From JACRIM01 sp964605185 (lineage in GTDB: Bacteria > Planctomycetota > Phycisphaerae > UBA1845 > UTPLA1): a stretch of 42,254 nt of DNA. Within the stretch, counting starts at the first letter, position 1; each line of letters starts with the position of its first letter. The position numbers and the translations under genes were made by a program. The stretch is from positions 1 to 42,254 of the forward strand of contig CAZSBF010000032.1 of the NCBI GenBank assembly GCA_964605185.1. Reading direction: 5' to 3'. Below the pieces are notes generated by a model, which worked only from the letters and a program-made list of their open reading frames with translations, was not told where the DNA came from and searched no databases. Below are positions 24,486 to 32,954 of the stretch, in pieces.

Positions 24486-25382
24486 TCAGTTCTCCGCTTC
24501 GATCCCTTCGCCCTTGTCTCCGAGCTTTTCATCGGGCAGCCACATCGAAAAACGTGCCCCGCCTTCCGGTCGATTCGCCGCCCGCAGTGACCCGCCGTGG
24601 GCCTCGATGATCCGATGACTGATCGCCAGCCCAAGCCCCGTGCCGCTGGCCTTGGTCGTCACGAACGGATTGAAGATGCGCGGCAGCAGGTCGTCGGGGA
24701 TGCCCGGACCTTCATCGAGCACTTCAATCTGCACGCCTCGCTCCAGCCGCCGGGCGTTGAGTTGCACACGCGCTCCGGTCTTCGTTGCTTCAATCGCGTT
24801 CAACACGAGGTTGAGCAGCACGCGGCTGACGCGCTCCGGGTCGCAAAAGGCACTAACCAATCCTTCCGCGAATTCGACGTTCATCGTGGCATGGCCGGTC
24901 TCAAGGGCCCGCGCCGCGCCGCATTCCATCTGAGCGATCATGCTGTCGAGCCGGCAGAGCCGCCGTTCCAGTCGCTGCTCCTGCGCGAAATCCAGAATCT
25001 CACATACGAGCTTTTCGAGACTCCGCACGCCGTGGAATATCTTCCCGGCCGTTGTTGCACTGGCCTGGCCGGCAAGATCCCGTTCAAGCATCGACGCGTA
25101 CAACGCGATCCCGCCGAGGGGGTTGCGAATCTCATGCGCCAGACCGGCGGCCATTTCACCCAGCGCCGCCAGTCGCTCGCGCCGCCGCAATTCCTCGTTC
25201 TTCTGTTTCAGCTCTTCGCGCAACCGGCCGACCTCGCAGCCCAGCCGCTCGTGGGCGATCTTCAGCCGATCGGTGACCTCGTTGTAGGCCGTGACGATGG
25301 CGCCCAATTCGCGCTCGCGCTGAGTGAGCGGCGGCGCTGCGCCGTCGAAGAGACCAACAGGATGTGCCGACAACATCGTCAC
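24486..25382 (-). CDS. Cytoplasmic histidine kinase (FlgS/AtoS-like), partner of the flagellar regulator
   Basis: 298 residues with no membrane helix and no PAS domain. A coiled coil (about 30-72, LGCEVGRLREELKQKNEELR) leads into the HisKA helix with H83 in LAHEIRNPLGG, then the HATPase domain: N box NLVLNAIEAT (191-200), G1 DEGPGIP (223-229), FNPFVTTK (237-244), G2 GTGLGLA (247-253). A soluble sensor encoded between flgN and the regulator fits kinases such as epsilonproteobacterial FlgS, which sense assembly of the export apparatus from inside. It starts with GTG at 25382, two bases after the flgN stop; an ATG two codons in is an alternative. Confidence 0.9.
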   Translation of the reverse strand: MTMLSAHPVGLFDGAAPPLTQRERELGAIVTAYNEVTDRLKIAHERLGCEVGRLREELKQKNEELRRRERLAALGEMAAGLAHEIRNPLGGIALYASMLERDLAGQASATTAGKIFHGVRSLEKLVCEILDFAQEQRLERRLCRLDSMIAQMECGAARALETGHATMNVEFAEGLVSAFCDPERVSRVLLNLVLNAIEATKTGARVQLNARRLERGVQIEVLDEGPGIPDDLLPRIFNPFVTTKASGTGLGLAISHRIIEAHGGSLRAANRPEGGARFSMWLPDEKLGDKGEGIEAEN

Positions 25383-25384
25383 TG

Positions 25385-25858
25385 TCAGGCCTCCGAATCC
25401 GCAAGGACTCGCCGATCATTTGTCCCGGCCGCGGCATAGGCCGCGCCGACGTATCGACCGTTGCTGATCGTTTTCATTTCCCGCGCCGTATGATCGCGCT
25501 GAGCCATCAGCGTCGACGTATCCGACGAATCACTCTTCAAGATCGCCGCCAGAGCGGAATTCACTTCTTCAAGCAGCGCTGTCACGGTCCTCCGGCTTGT
25601 CTCGTTCATGTCCTGATACAACTGCGTCCATCGCTCGCGATAGGGTGCCATCTTCGTGGTGAGCCCCACCAGACCGTCCACGAGTATTTGTCGTTCCGCG
25701 AGCAGATCCAACAACGGCTGATGATCTTCCGCGACCACCAGCGCCCGTTGCCGGTCCGCCAGCAGACGAAGTCGGCGATAGAGCGACCGCTGATGACCGA
25801 GCAACTCGATGATCGCGGCGACATCCACCTCAACTGCTGTGTTGGTCACGGCACTCAT
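25385..25858 (-). CDS. flgN: FlgN-like flagellar chaperone
   Basis: 157 residues from the ATG at 25858, one base after the stop of the TPR gene; the longer upstream frame is the TPR gene out of phase. It is helical, with IIELLGHQRSLYRRLRLLAD, RQRALVVAEDHQPLLDLLAE, RQILVDGLVGLTTKMAPYRE and a C-terminal half with LLEEVNSALAAILKSD, the pattern and length of FlgN. FlgN binds and delivers the hook-filament junction proteins FlgK and FlgL, which are not encoded in this window. The family is divergent, so I rely on helical pattern, length and flagellar context. Confidence 0.72.
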   Translation of the reverse strand: MSAVTNTAVEVDVAAIIELLGHQRSLYRRLRLLADRQRALVVAEDHQPLLDLLAERQILVDGLVGLTTKMAPYRERWTQLYQDMNETSRRTVTALLEEVNSALAAILKSDSSDTSTLMAQRDHTAREMKTISNGRYVGAAYAAAGTNDRRVLADSEA

Positions 25859-25859
25859 T

Positions 25860-28253
25860 TCAAAACAACCCCGCTTTTTCAATTCGCTCCACCATGGCCC
25901 GCCATTCATCCTTGCTGGGCTGGCCGAACTCCGCCTCGAAGGCGGTCGCCGGAATCTTGGCCAGAAGCCACCGTGCCCGGGCCAGCGCCGCCCCCGCTTC
26001 AGTCGGCCGGCCGAGGCGCTGCTGGCAATGAGCGGCCTGCACCGACGCAGCAATGGCGGTCGGTTGGTTTTCATAGCGCCACGCCGTTTCGCTGTAAGCA
26101 CTCAGTGCCTCGGCATAGCGACCAAGATCGAACAGGCAATCGGCGCGATAGAGGTAACTCGCCCGAAGGTATCGATCATCGCGCGGGCTGAGCTGCGATG
26201 CGTCAATCCCCGCGAGCGATTCGATCACATGCTCGTAGTATTCCTGCGCCGTGTTGAAACGGTTTGCAGCTTCGGTGCGACAGCTCGTTTGCATGGACTC
26301 GGCGGTCGCAGCCTCGGCGGACTTCGTCACCAGTTGCGCGCTGCGGCGATAGTTGTCGGCCAGCATGAACTGGGCGCTGGTTCGCCGTGCGTCGTCGGGA
26401 TAAAGCGCCAGCCAGTCCTCCCAATAGGCGATTGCCTTCTCTAATTGATCCGTCGCCGTATCCGTCGATCGGGAGAAATGCTCGGCGAGGCGGTACAGCG
26501 CTTCGCGATACTCCGTGGCGGACGGTGCAAAGAGCAGTTCCTTGCCCTGATCCTTCACGATTCCTTCCAACACGGCCACACCCTTCGCGCGAAGCACCGC
26601 CGCACCCGGCTTCTGTTCGCTGCCGGCGGCCAACAGACATTCCGCGAGCGGCACCATGGAACGCAGTGCATCCGGCATGCGCGGATAGGTTTGGATCAAA
26701 TCGTCATACGCCGAAATCGCATCCGCGTATCGAGCGGCCGCCTGATAGGCCCGCCCCAGTTGATAGAGCGCCGTCGATCGCCAGACACCGTTCACCTTGG
26801 TCGAGGCATAGCGATCCAGCACTTCGATCACTCGACTGCGCAGACCGGACGCATCAAATTCAGCGACGGCCTGTTCCAAGGCACGCACCGACGCGTCCTC
26901 GTCGTTTTCCAGCAGATTCGAGAGCTGCAAATGCATTTCGGCGGAGCGAGCCAGGAATTCGTTGCGATTCGACTTCGCCTCGGGGCTGGCGGTCGCGGCG
27001 AGTCGCGCGGTTTGCTCAAACGCCGATGCAAGCCGCGTGGTCAGCACGAGCCGCGCTGCATGTTCCGTCGCGGCGGTGTGCTTGAGCGCCAACTCCAGAT
27101 ACTTGATTCCAAGGTCCAGCGACTGCCGCGAGACCAGCGAATCACCGACCGTCCCCAGCATCGTGCGAACGCTTGCCAGATCGATGACCTTTCGATCAGC
27201 CTCCGGCCGATCGGGATCGAGGATCTCTTTGAAGATTTCGAATGCTTCCGCCTGCCGGTCGACGGCTGCCAGTGCCTCGGCGCGGCCAAGCTCACACAGA
27301 AAATGCACCGGCCCTCGGTGGAATGTCTTCAGCACTTCCTCGTGCGAGGCAACGGCCAACTCGGGACGCCCCGATTCCTGCTGCACGCGTCCGAGCAACC
27401 AGCCCGCCTTGCCCCAAAGTTCGTCATGCTTCGACCATTCATCCCGCAACGAGCGAAGCAGGGCCTCGGCCTCGGCAAATTGGCGGTCATTCCGCTTGCA
27501 CAGTGCTTCCAGGTAGGTCACGCCCAGCAATTCTTCCGTGCCGGCCAGTCGGGTTCGGGCCTTCTCGACACGAGCCAACGCCGCTGCCGAATCTCCCGCT
27601 TCCAACAAGCGCGCCACATCGATCTCAAGCGCCCATGCGTAGTCACGCGGCGATGCCGTTTCACCGGCGAGAATTTGATCAATCAGCGCGATGCCTTCCG
27701 CGGGCAATTCCGGCCCACGTTTGGAGGACGCAAGTTGAAACTCCAGCAATCGCCTGCGCAGTCGATCGGGCGCTTCCGGTGCAAGGCGAATTGCCTCTCG
27801 ATACGCGTCAGCCGCACGCGCCTCGTCGCAGGCCCAGTCGTAGCCGTCGCCCAGCGCGATCCAATCATGCGGATCGAGCGCTGCGCCATAACGCTGGGCC
27901 AGTTGGTAATTTGAAATAAGGGCACGGACATTTTCCTGCCGGTGGTCGGTCAACTCCGACTCGACGTCATACACAAGCTGCGCCAGCATTCGAGCGAGTT
28001 CCCCTCGCTCCGACGCCGGGCGCTTCGGCGTCTTCATCTGATCCATCAAGTACGCGCTGGCGCGCTCGTAGGCCTTGGCCTCGCGCAGGCGCTTCACATA
28101 CGTCACCTGATCTGCGAACGTCACCGGGTGATGCTTCCAGACCATCTCCGACAGCGACGCCGCAAACAGCAACCCACCCGCCAGAAGCACGGGGACCTGC
28201 CATCGCCCTGCCAGCGAGGATCGGATCGAAAGTAATCGTGGCACGTCGCCCAT
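25860..28253 (-). CDS. Large membrane-anchored TPR-repeat protein heading the flagellar cluster
   Basis: About 797 residues from the ATG at 28253, which has GGGGAG 4-5 bases upstream. One membrane helix at about 18-39 (VPVLLAGGLLFAASLSEMVW) is followed by a long helical-repeat solenoid. TPR-like units include EARAADAYREAIRLAPEAP, PELAVASHEEVLKTFHRGP, STALYQLGRAYQAAARYADA then ISAYDDLIQTYPRMPDAL, and LYRADCLFDLGRYAEALSAY. With the single N-terminal anchor the solenoid probably lies on one face of the inner membrane; which face is not clear, although the Arg-rich start favours an external C-terminus. The function is unknown. One base separates its stop from the flgN start, which strongly suggests a shared mRNA. 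Confidence 0.85.
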   Translation of the reverse strand: MGDVPRLLSIRSSLAGRWQVPVLLAGGLLFAASLSEMVWKHHPVTFADQVTYVKRLREAKAYERASAYLMDQMKTPKRPASERGELARMLAQLVYDVESELTDHRQENVRALISNYQLAQRYGAALDPHDWIALGDGYDWACDEARAADAYREAIRLAPEAPDRLRRRLLEFQLASSKRGPELPAEGIALIDQILAGETASPRDYAWALEIDVARLLEAGDSAAALARVEKARTRLAGTEELLGVTYLEALCKRNDRQFAEAEALLRSLRDEWSKHDELWGKAGWLLGRVQQESGRPELAVASHEEVLKTFHRGPVHFLCELGRAEALAAVDRQAEAFEIFKEILDPDRPEADRKVIDLASVRTMLGTVGDSLVSRQSLDLGIKYLELALKHTAATEHAARLVLTTRLASAFEQTARLAATASPEAKSNRNEFLARSAEMHLQLSNLLENDEDASVRALEQAVAEFDASGLRSRVIEVLDRYASTKVNGVWRSTALYQLGRAYQAAARYADAISAYDDLIQTYPRMPDALRSMVPLAECLLAAGSEQKPGAAVLRAKGVAVLEGIVKDQGKELLFAPSATEYREALYRLAEHFSRSTDTATDQLEKAIAYWEDWLALYPDDARRTSAQFMLADNYRRSAQLVTKSAEAATAESMQTSCRTEAANRFNTAQEYYEHVIESLAGIDASQLSPRDDRYLRASYLYRADCLFDLGRYAEALSAYSETAWRYENQPTAIAASVQAAHCQQRLGRPTEAGAALARARWLLAKIPATAFEAEFGQPSKDEWRAMVERIEKAGLF

Positions 28254-28628
28254 GTGACTCCCCGTGCGACGGGCACTCCGTCGCCGGCACGCATGAAACG
28301 CCGCACGGCCATTCCTGCCGAACGCGCGAAATCTTCGTGTCACATTTATCGGCGGTCCCGGATCGCCCGCCGTGAGCCATTTTCCGAAGACAAAAGGAGT
28401 AAGAGCGATTTCACCGGAGCGCAAAAGCTGCGGGCAATGCTGCCGGTGCGGTCCGAAGCGCAGAAGACGCCCGCCATCATGCTGCCAGAAGCGACAAAGT
28501 TTTTTTTGAATGGCTCGCCGGGTATGCCACCGGCGATATCACCGGCATGCGTGAAAGGCAACCAGTCCCGATCGCCACAATCACGCGCATCACTCTCGCA
28601 GCGCAAAGCTTGCGCAACTGGACATCGC
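28254..28628. other. Intergenic region upstream of the flagellar cluster
   Basis: 375 bp without a convincing gene. It should hold the promoter of the TPR-flgN-kinase-regulator run. On the minus strand GCCGATAA (28346-28353) is a perfect sigma-28 -10 box, but no TAAA lies at the right distance. An imperfect hairpin with ATGCC/GGCAT arms lies at 28524-28548, possibly the end of the transcript from 30527. An 8-base T run at 28500-28507 has no stem on its 5' side. Confidence 0.5.
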
Positions 28629-30527
28629 TCACGACCCAGGAAAAAGGGCCCGCCGCGCCGCAATCACGGACATAACAGCCTCGGAGCACAAGTCCGACCG
28701 GATCGAGTTGCTCCATGGGGATTGGCGGACACCACCGACCGCATCGACCCTGCTTCTGGCGTAATAGGCCCCGGCATTGCTCACCTCAAGCTGCATCACG
28801 AATCGTGCCGCCCCCGCGACGGCCTTTCGATAGCGCTCGACCCGCCCGGCATCGCCGACCCGGCGAGCCAACGCCAACCCATCAGAGAGCGCAAGCAGGT
28901 ACGTCGCGGTATCCACGCCGACCAATCCCGGCTGCTTGGTGTTGATCGCCCCCCACATCTCAGGCCAGGGTGAATCTGAATCGTTCAATTGCAGCTCGAC
29001 CAGTCGGTCAACAATGCGAAAGGCAAGATCGCTCGACCGCGCATCACTCGTAATAACATAACCTTGCGCCATTGCACGGCAGACTTCCGAGGCTGCCAGA
29101 GGCTTGGCCGATTCCTCGTACCAACGATGATAATGCCGTTCGGCCCGTTGAAAGGCCAACTCCAATGCCCGGTCGCCGCCGCGCGATGCCCCACGCGCCA
29201 TGGCCTGCATCGCCACACCGGCAGCAAGGGCATCCTCCGGTTGATCGGTGGACCGGGCTTCGAAGACCATTTCGATACGACCGTCCTCATCCTGCGACGC
29301 ACGAATCGCCTCCATCAATGTGCGCTGCGGCCTGGCGAACTCCTGCCGATTCTCCAACTCCGCCATGGCCAACATCATTCGCGCGGTGACCAGCAAGTGA
29401 TCGCCATGGCCGGGAAACGCCAAAACCTCGCCGGCCTGTGTGGTCGCGACGGGAGCACTGGTCGGTTGACTGCTGGTCGGAATCTCCTTCGGCACCACCA
29501 ACGGCGTCAGGAATGCCGCGCAGCGCATGATGCCTTTGGCCGCCGAATCGGCGATCGCCGAGTCCCTGCTCCATGCCGCGTACGTCGCCAACCCCTGCAA
29601 CGCGTGCATCTGCAGCACGGCCGAATTGCCGGGCGCATACTTGTCTGGGCTTGGAAGATACTCCTCAGAGTACCAGCCGTCGGAGTTCTGCCGGTACTTG
29701 AGGTACCGCCCCATTCGGTGAATCGCCTCATCCAGCGACGTGGCCGTCACGGCATCCGGCGAAACGAGAAGTTCCCCACGCACCAATTCCACGGGGCGAC
29801 GATTCGCACCGGCATCCGCCTGCCAGACATGCCGGCTGCGAAAGCGAAAATACCGAATGTCCTTCGCATGACGCGATTTATCGAGAAGCTGGACATTCCC
29901 CAACTTCTCCGCGGCCTGCAACGCCAGGTCAGGGTTCAGGTTCAACGAGACCACCTGGCTGGGTCGAAGCCACCCACGACGCCCATTCAACTCCACACCG
30001 ATTCCTTCGCGGCCCGGCTCGAAACAATGCAGCAACGCATCGCTCCACTTGCCGTGTTCGTCGTTATTCGCGCCAACGTACTGAATCGGGCCGAGCCATT
30101 CCAACTCCAACCCGCACGAATCCCCCCGATCCGCAAGCGTGATCTTCTTGTTCGTCACCGCGCGACCGAGCATCACACCCGCCGCGACGGCCCCATCAAG
30201 CAAGTCAACTTCCTTCGTTTCCGCCTCGGCGATGGCCGCACCTGACCGGCGCAGCGTCGCGTGGAGGATTTGCTTCATGCCCTGCAATGCCGGCGGACGG
30301 TATCCCGTCGACCGCTCCGGCTTACCAGCGAGTTCATCCCGCAGCGCGGCCCGCACCGACTTCACAAGAAGTGCGATGTCCTCTTCCGCGATGGCCGGAA
30401 GCTCGGGAGCGATGTCGAAGGCCTTCTGCGATGCAGGGGCGCTTGCCGGCGTCTGGGCCCTCAACGCCGCCGTGGAGAAACTGGTAATCACGAAGGCGAT
30501 CAACAGGCATGAATGGCGAATGTGCAT
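28629..30527 (-). CDS. Secreted protein with likely alpha-helical toroid domain, function unknown
   Basis: About 632 residues from the ATG at 30527; the signal peptide HIRHSCLLIAFVITSFSTAA with cleavage after LRA supports it. Residues about 30-270 form a mixed domain with AAGVMLGRAVTNKKITLADR and GVELNGRRGWLRPSQVVS. The C-terminal part (about 275-625) is a run of paired helices with short Gly/Trp-rich loops (MGRYLKYRQNSDGWYSEEYL, HALQGLATYAAW, LLVTARMMLAMAELENRQEF, DSPWPEMWGAI), the pattern of alpha/alpha-toroid enzymes such as glycoside hydrolases, uronyl epimerases or prenyltransferase-like folds. I cannot assign catalytic residues. It follows the GT-C-like gene by 67 bp, so the two may act on the same glycan; that is inference. 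Confidence 0.72.
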   Translation of the reverse strand: MHIRHSCLLIAFVITSFSTAALRAQTPASAPASQKAFDIAPELPAIAEEDIALLVKSVRAALRDELAGKPERSTGYRPPALQGMKQILHATLRRSGAAIAEAETKEVDLLDGAVAAGVMLGRAVTNKKITLADRGDSCGLELEWLGPIQYVGANNDEHGKWSDALLHCFEPGREGIGVELNGRRGWLRPSQVVSLNLNPDLALQAAEKLGNVQLLDKSRHAKDIRYFRFRSRHVWQADAGANRRPVELVRGELLVSPDAVTATSLDEAIHRMGRYLKYRQNSDGWYSEEYLPSPDKYAPGNSAVLQMHALQGLATYAAWSRDSAIADSAAKGIMRCAAFLTPLVVPKEIPTSSQPTSAPVATTQAGEVLAFPGHGDHLLVTARMMLAMAELENRQEFARPQRTLMEAIRASQDEDGRIEMVFEARSTDQPEDALAAGVAMQAMARGASRGGDRALELAFQRAERHYHRWYEESAKPLAASEVCRAMAQGYVITSDARSSDLAFRIVDRLVELQLNDSDSPWPEMWGAINTKQPGLVGVDTATYLLALSDGLALARRVGDAGRVERYRKAVAGAARFVMQLEVSNAGAYYARSRVDAVGGVRQSPWSNSIRSDLCSEAVMSVIAARRALFPGS

Positions 30528-30594
30528 AGTTAATTCGTCGGCGGTCCGTCGATGGACCATTCAATAATACGCCGAAACCAGCGACGTCGATCAA

Positions 30595-32826
30595 TCACTG
30601 CCCGCGTGGTCCCGCAAAGGGCGGGCCGCTCAGGTATAGGTCGCTGTGGAGGAAGCGACCTGCGATCTGGCGATCCCAATCGACCTCATAGCGAAGGTAA
30701 AGCAGATCATCGAAATCGCGGCGACGCTGCCAGATCTCGGCCAAGTACTGTTCGTCGACCGTTGTGGACCACCACCGCCAGACAGCGGCTACGTCCTCCT
30801 GCGACAGATCAGGCTTATCAAAGACGAATTGGAGCGGCGAACACAGTGCTACCGCCATGGGCCGCGCGACGTAGCGCAACGCCTCGATGGCGTACGCCGA
30901 TGACGCCTCGTCCCCAAACGCCGCGGTCGCAAAGACCGAGGCGGCCGCTCGTCGGTGCCCCGCACGAAATTCGCCGATGGCCGTTTCAAGCTCGATTGGG
31001 TCGTTGATCGGCATGGCCACATCGGGGATGGGCTTAATGGAAGATCCCGCCGCTGCGAAGCGAAACCTCGCCGCGCCGCACTGAGCCGACGCTGCGTAAA
31101 AGCAGTATCGCGCGTCAGCCAGCGGCCTTGGGAAGGTGAACTGCAATCTCCACACGCCCTCCGCAGTCGCATCGAGAATGCGTACGCGGAAATGCTTTCC
31201 GTCGAACTCCTGCCCCGTCTTGAATGTCTCTTTGCCGCGAAACGCCTCCAAGGCAAAACGCCCCACCAGCCGGGAGAAATAGGCCTGCCCCTGAACACCC
31301 ACCGTGAAGCTGTAATCATCGACCTGTTCAATCACCGTCGGCCGGTCCATCGCCAGTGGGGCCGGCGCCCACGTAAGGACATGCACATTTACATCCTCAA
31401 ACCACGGCCCGAGTCGATCCACGAGATTCGGCTTGCAATAGATATTCACGAACGGCATGTTGAGGAAGAACACATCGCGCACATCGTGGCTCGGAGGCGA
31501 GACCATCACCCAGGATGTGAGGTATTTTTCCGCCGCGGAAATCCCCGTCCATTGCAGACGGTTCACCGGTGTCAGGAACGCCGCGCCAAGCGTCAGCACA
31601 ATCGTGAACGCCCCGGTCAGCCTCGACACGAATCGTGACTCGCGCCACGCGGCCGTCGCGCACGCCACCGCCGCGCAGATCGCCCAGCCCACGCCGCACA
31701 TGTATCCCGAATGCGGCGTCGCCACGACCGCCGCCACCGGCACGATGGACAACACAATCCACACCGGCCAGATCCACCAGCCGCGCGCCGTTCGCGCCGC
31801 CCGCCAATACCAGAGCGACATTGCCGCGACGATCCCGACCATCAACCAGCAATCACCCGGCACCTCGCTCCACGGGTTGTACCGGCCGGTCGGGCCGATG
31901 CTCATCGGTGCAATCCAGATCGACGAGCAGATGTAATGCACGAACTTCGCCGCCAGCCACGGCAGATACTCGCTCCAGTTGCCATCCGGACGACGGCAAT
32001 AGACATCGGGCAGACCCGGTATGTGCATGGCTTCACGCCACGCCATGAACGCAATCCCGATCGCCCCCATGACGACGTACAAACCCTTGCGCGACCACGC
32101 ATGTCGTACACCGCCGAACGCAAGATCGAGCGACAGGAAAATGGCCGGCATGAGTATGGCGTTTTCTCGCGTGATGATCGCAAGGAGCCAGAATACGAAA
32201 AACACTGCAAGCGGCCCGCGCGCCATCGGACCGGCGGCGGCGACGCCAAACGGCGTGACATCGAGGCGCGATGCACGCACATACGCAAACATCGCCGCGA
32301 GCAGCAGCGTCGTTTGCAGTACCACGTTTTGCGATGACGGCCACGACACGGTCACCGTCGAATGGGGGTAGATCGCGAACAGCAGCCCGCCGATAAGGCT
32401 CCACGTCGCATCGCCGGTCAATCGCAGGCACAGCCGCCAGACAAGCACCACCGAAACAAGGTGCAGCCCGAGACTGAACGCGTGCAACGCCATCGGGTCC
32501 CCGCGCCCCAGCACGAGGAACACCGTCTTCATGCACAGAATGAAAAACGGCCGGAAGTAGTGCCACGCGACCGGCTTCGTCTGCCACCAGGTCTGCAGAA
32601 AATCGGCCGGCGCGATGATCAGCGTGCGCATTAGCTCCGTGAAAGACCAGCCGTGCTCCCGAAGTCCTTTCTGATGCCAGAAGTCATCGAGAATCTTGCC
32701 GTCGAACAGCGCCAGCCCGTGAAAAGCAAGGGTAATCAGTGCAAGCGTGAGCAGTCCGCCCCACCATCCGTAACGATGTGACGAAACCTCGGCTGACGCG
32801 GTGGAAAGGTGCGGACTCGTGCTCAT
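30595..32826 (-). CDS. Multi-pass GT-C-like membrane protein
   Basis: About 743 residues from the ATG at 32826; the GTG eight codons earlier lacks support. There are ten or more membrane helices in the first 440 residues, then a soluble C-terminal domain of about 300 residues. After the first helix an acidic pair, ILDDFWHQ (DD at 47-48), sits where GT-C glycosyltransferases carry their catalytic Asp. Further on, FAIYPHSTVTVSWPSSQNVV parallels FALHPVNVESVAWITERKNV in the gene at 41765. GT-C enzymes transfer sugars from lipid carriers on the outer side of the inner membrane. The soluble end (RVRILDATAEGVWRLQFTFP) has no recognised fold. The fold call is by pattern; substrate unknown. Confidence 0.75.
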   Translation of the reverse strand: MSTSPHLSTASAEVSSHRYGWWGGLLTLALITLAFHGLALFDGKILDDFWHQKGLREHGWSFTELMRTLIIAPADFLQTWWQTKPVAWHYFRPFFILCMKTVFLVLGRGDPMALHAFSLGLHLVSVVLVWRLCLRLTGDATWSLIGGLLFAIYPHSTVTVSWPSSQNVVLQTTLLLAAMFAYVRASRLDVTPFGVAAAGPMARGPLAVFFVFWLLAIITRENAILMPAIFLSLDLAFGGVRHAWSRKGLYVVMGAIGIAFMAWREAMHIPGLPDVYCRRPDGNWSEYLPWLAAKFVHYICSSIWIAPMSIGPTGRYNPWSEVPGDCWLMVGIVAAMSLWYWRAARTARGWWIWPVWIVLSIVPVAAVVATPHSGYMCGVGWAICAAVACATAAWRESRFVSRLTGAFTIVLTLGAAFLTPVNRLQWTGISAAEKYLTSWVMVSPPSHDVRDVFFLNMPFVNIYCKPNLVDRLGPWFEDVNVHVLTWAPAPLAMDRPTVIEQVDDYSFTVGVQGQAYFSRLVGRFALEAFRGKETFKTGQEFDGKHFRVRILDATAEGVWRLQFTFPRPLADARYCFYAASAQCGAARFRFAAAGSSIKPIPDVAMPINDPIELETAIGEFRAGHRRAAASVFATAAFGDEASSAYAIEALRYVARPMAVALCSPLQFVFDKPDLSQEDVAAVWRWWSTTVDEQYLAEIWQRRRDFDDLLYLRYEVDWDRQIAGRFLHSDLYLSGPPFAGPRGQ

Positions 32827-32934
32827 GCGGCCACGATCCGCCTGGTGCACGCAAGTGAATAATTATGATGAGAAACGGTGCGCGTCATGCTTCGCGCATA
32901 GTGTCGCGGAGAACGGGATCATTCTCAAGAAACA

Positions 32935-32954
32935 GGCTCGCGCTAGCGCGAGCC
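32935..32954. terminator. Perfect 20-bp palindrome enclosing the stop codon of the FecR-like gene
   Basis: GGCTCGCGCTAGCGCGAGCC is a perfect palindrome. The gene at 32943-33950 ends with the TAG in its centre. On the minus strand it is followed by TGTTTCTTG, a weak T-rich tail, so it may act as an intrinsic terminator for that gene. With no spacer the RNA hairpin would need a loop of a few bases from the centre. Confidence 0.45.

Noticed and set aside
28346..28353. Perfect sigma-28 -10 box (GCCGATAA on the minus strand) upstream of the TPR gene
   Set aside because: No TAAA -35 box lies at the expected 15-base spacing, and an 8-base match alone can arise by chance; a regulatory gene set is also not an expected FliA target.
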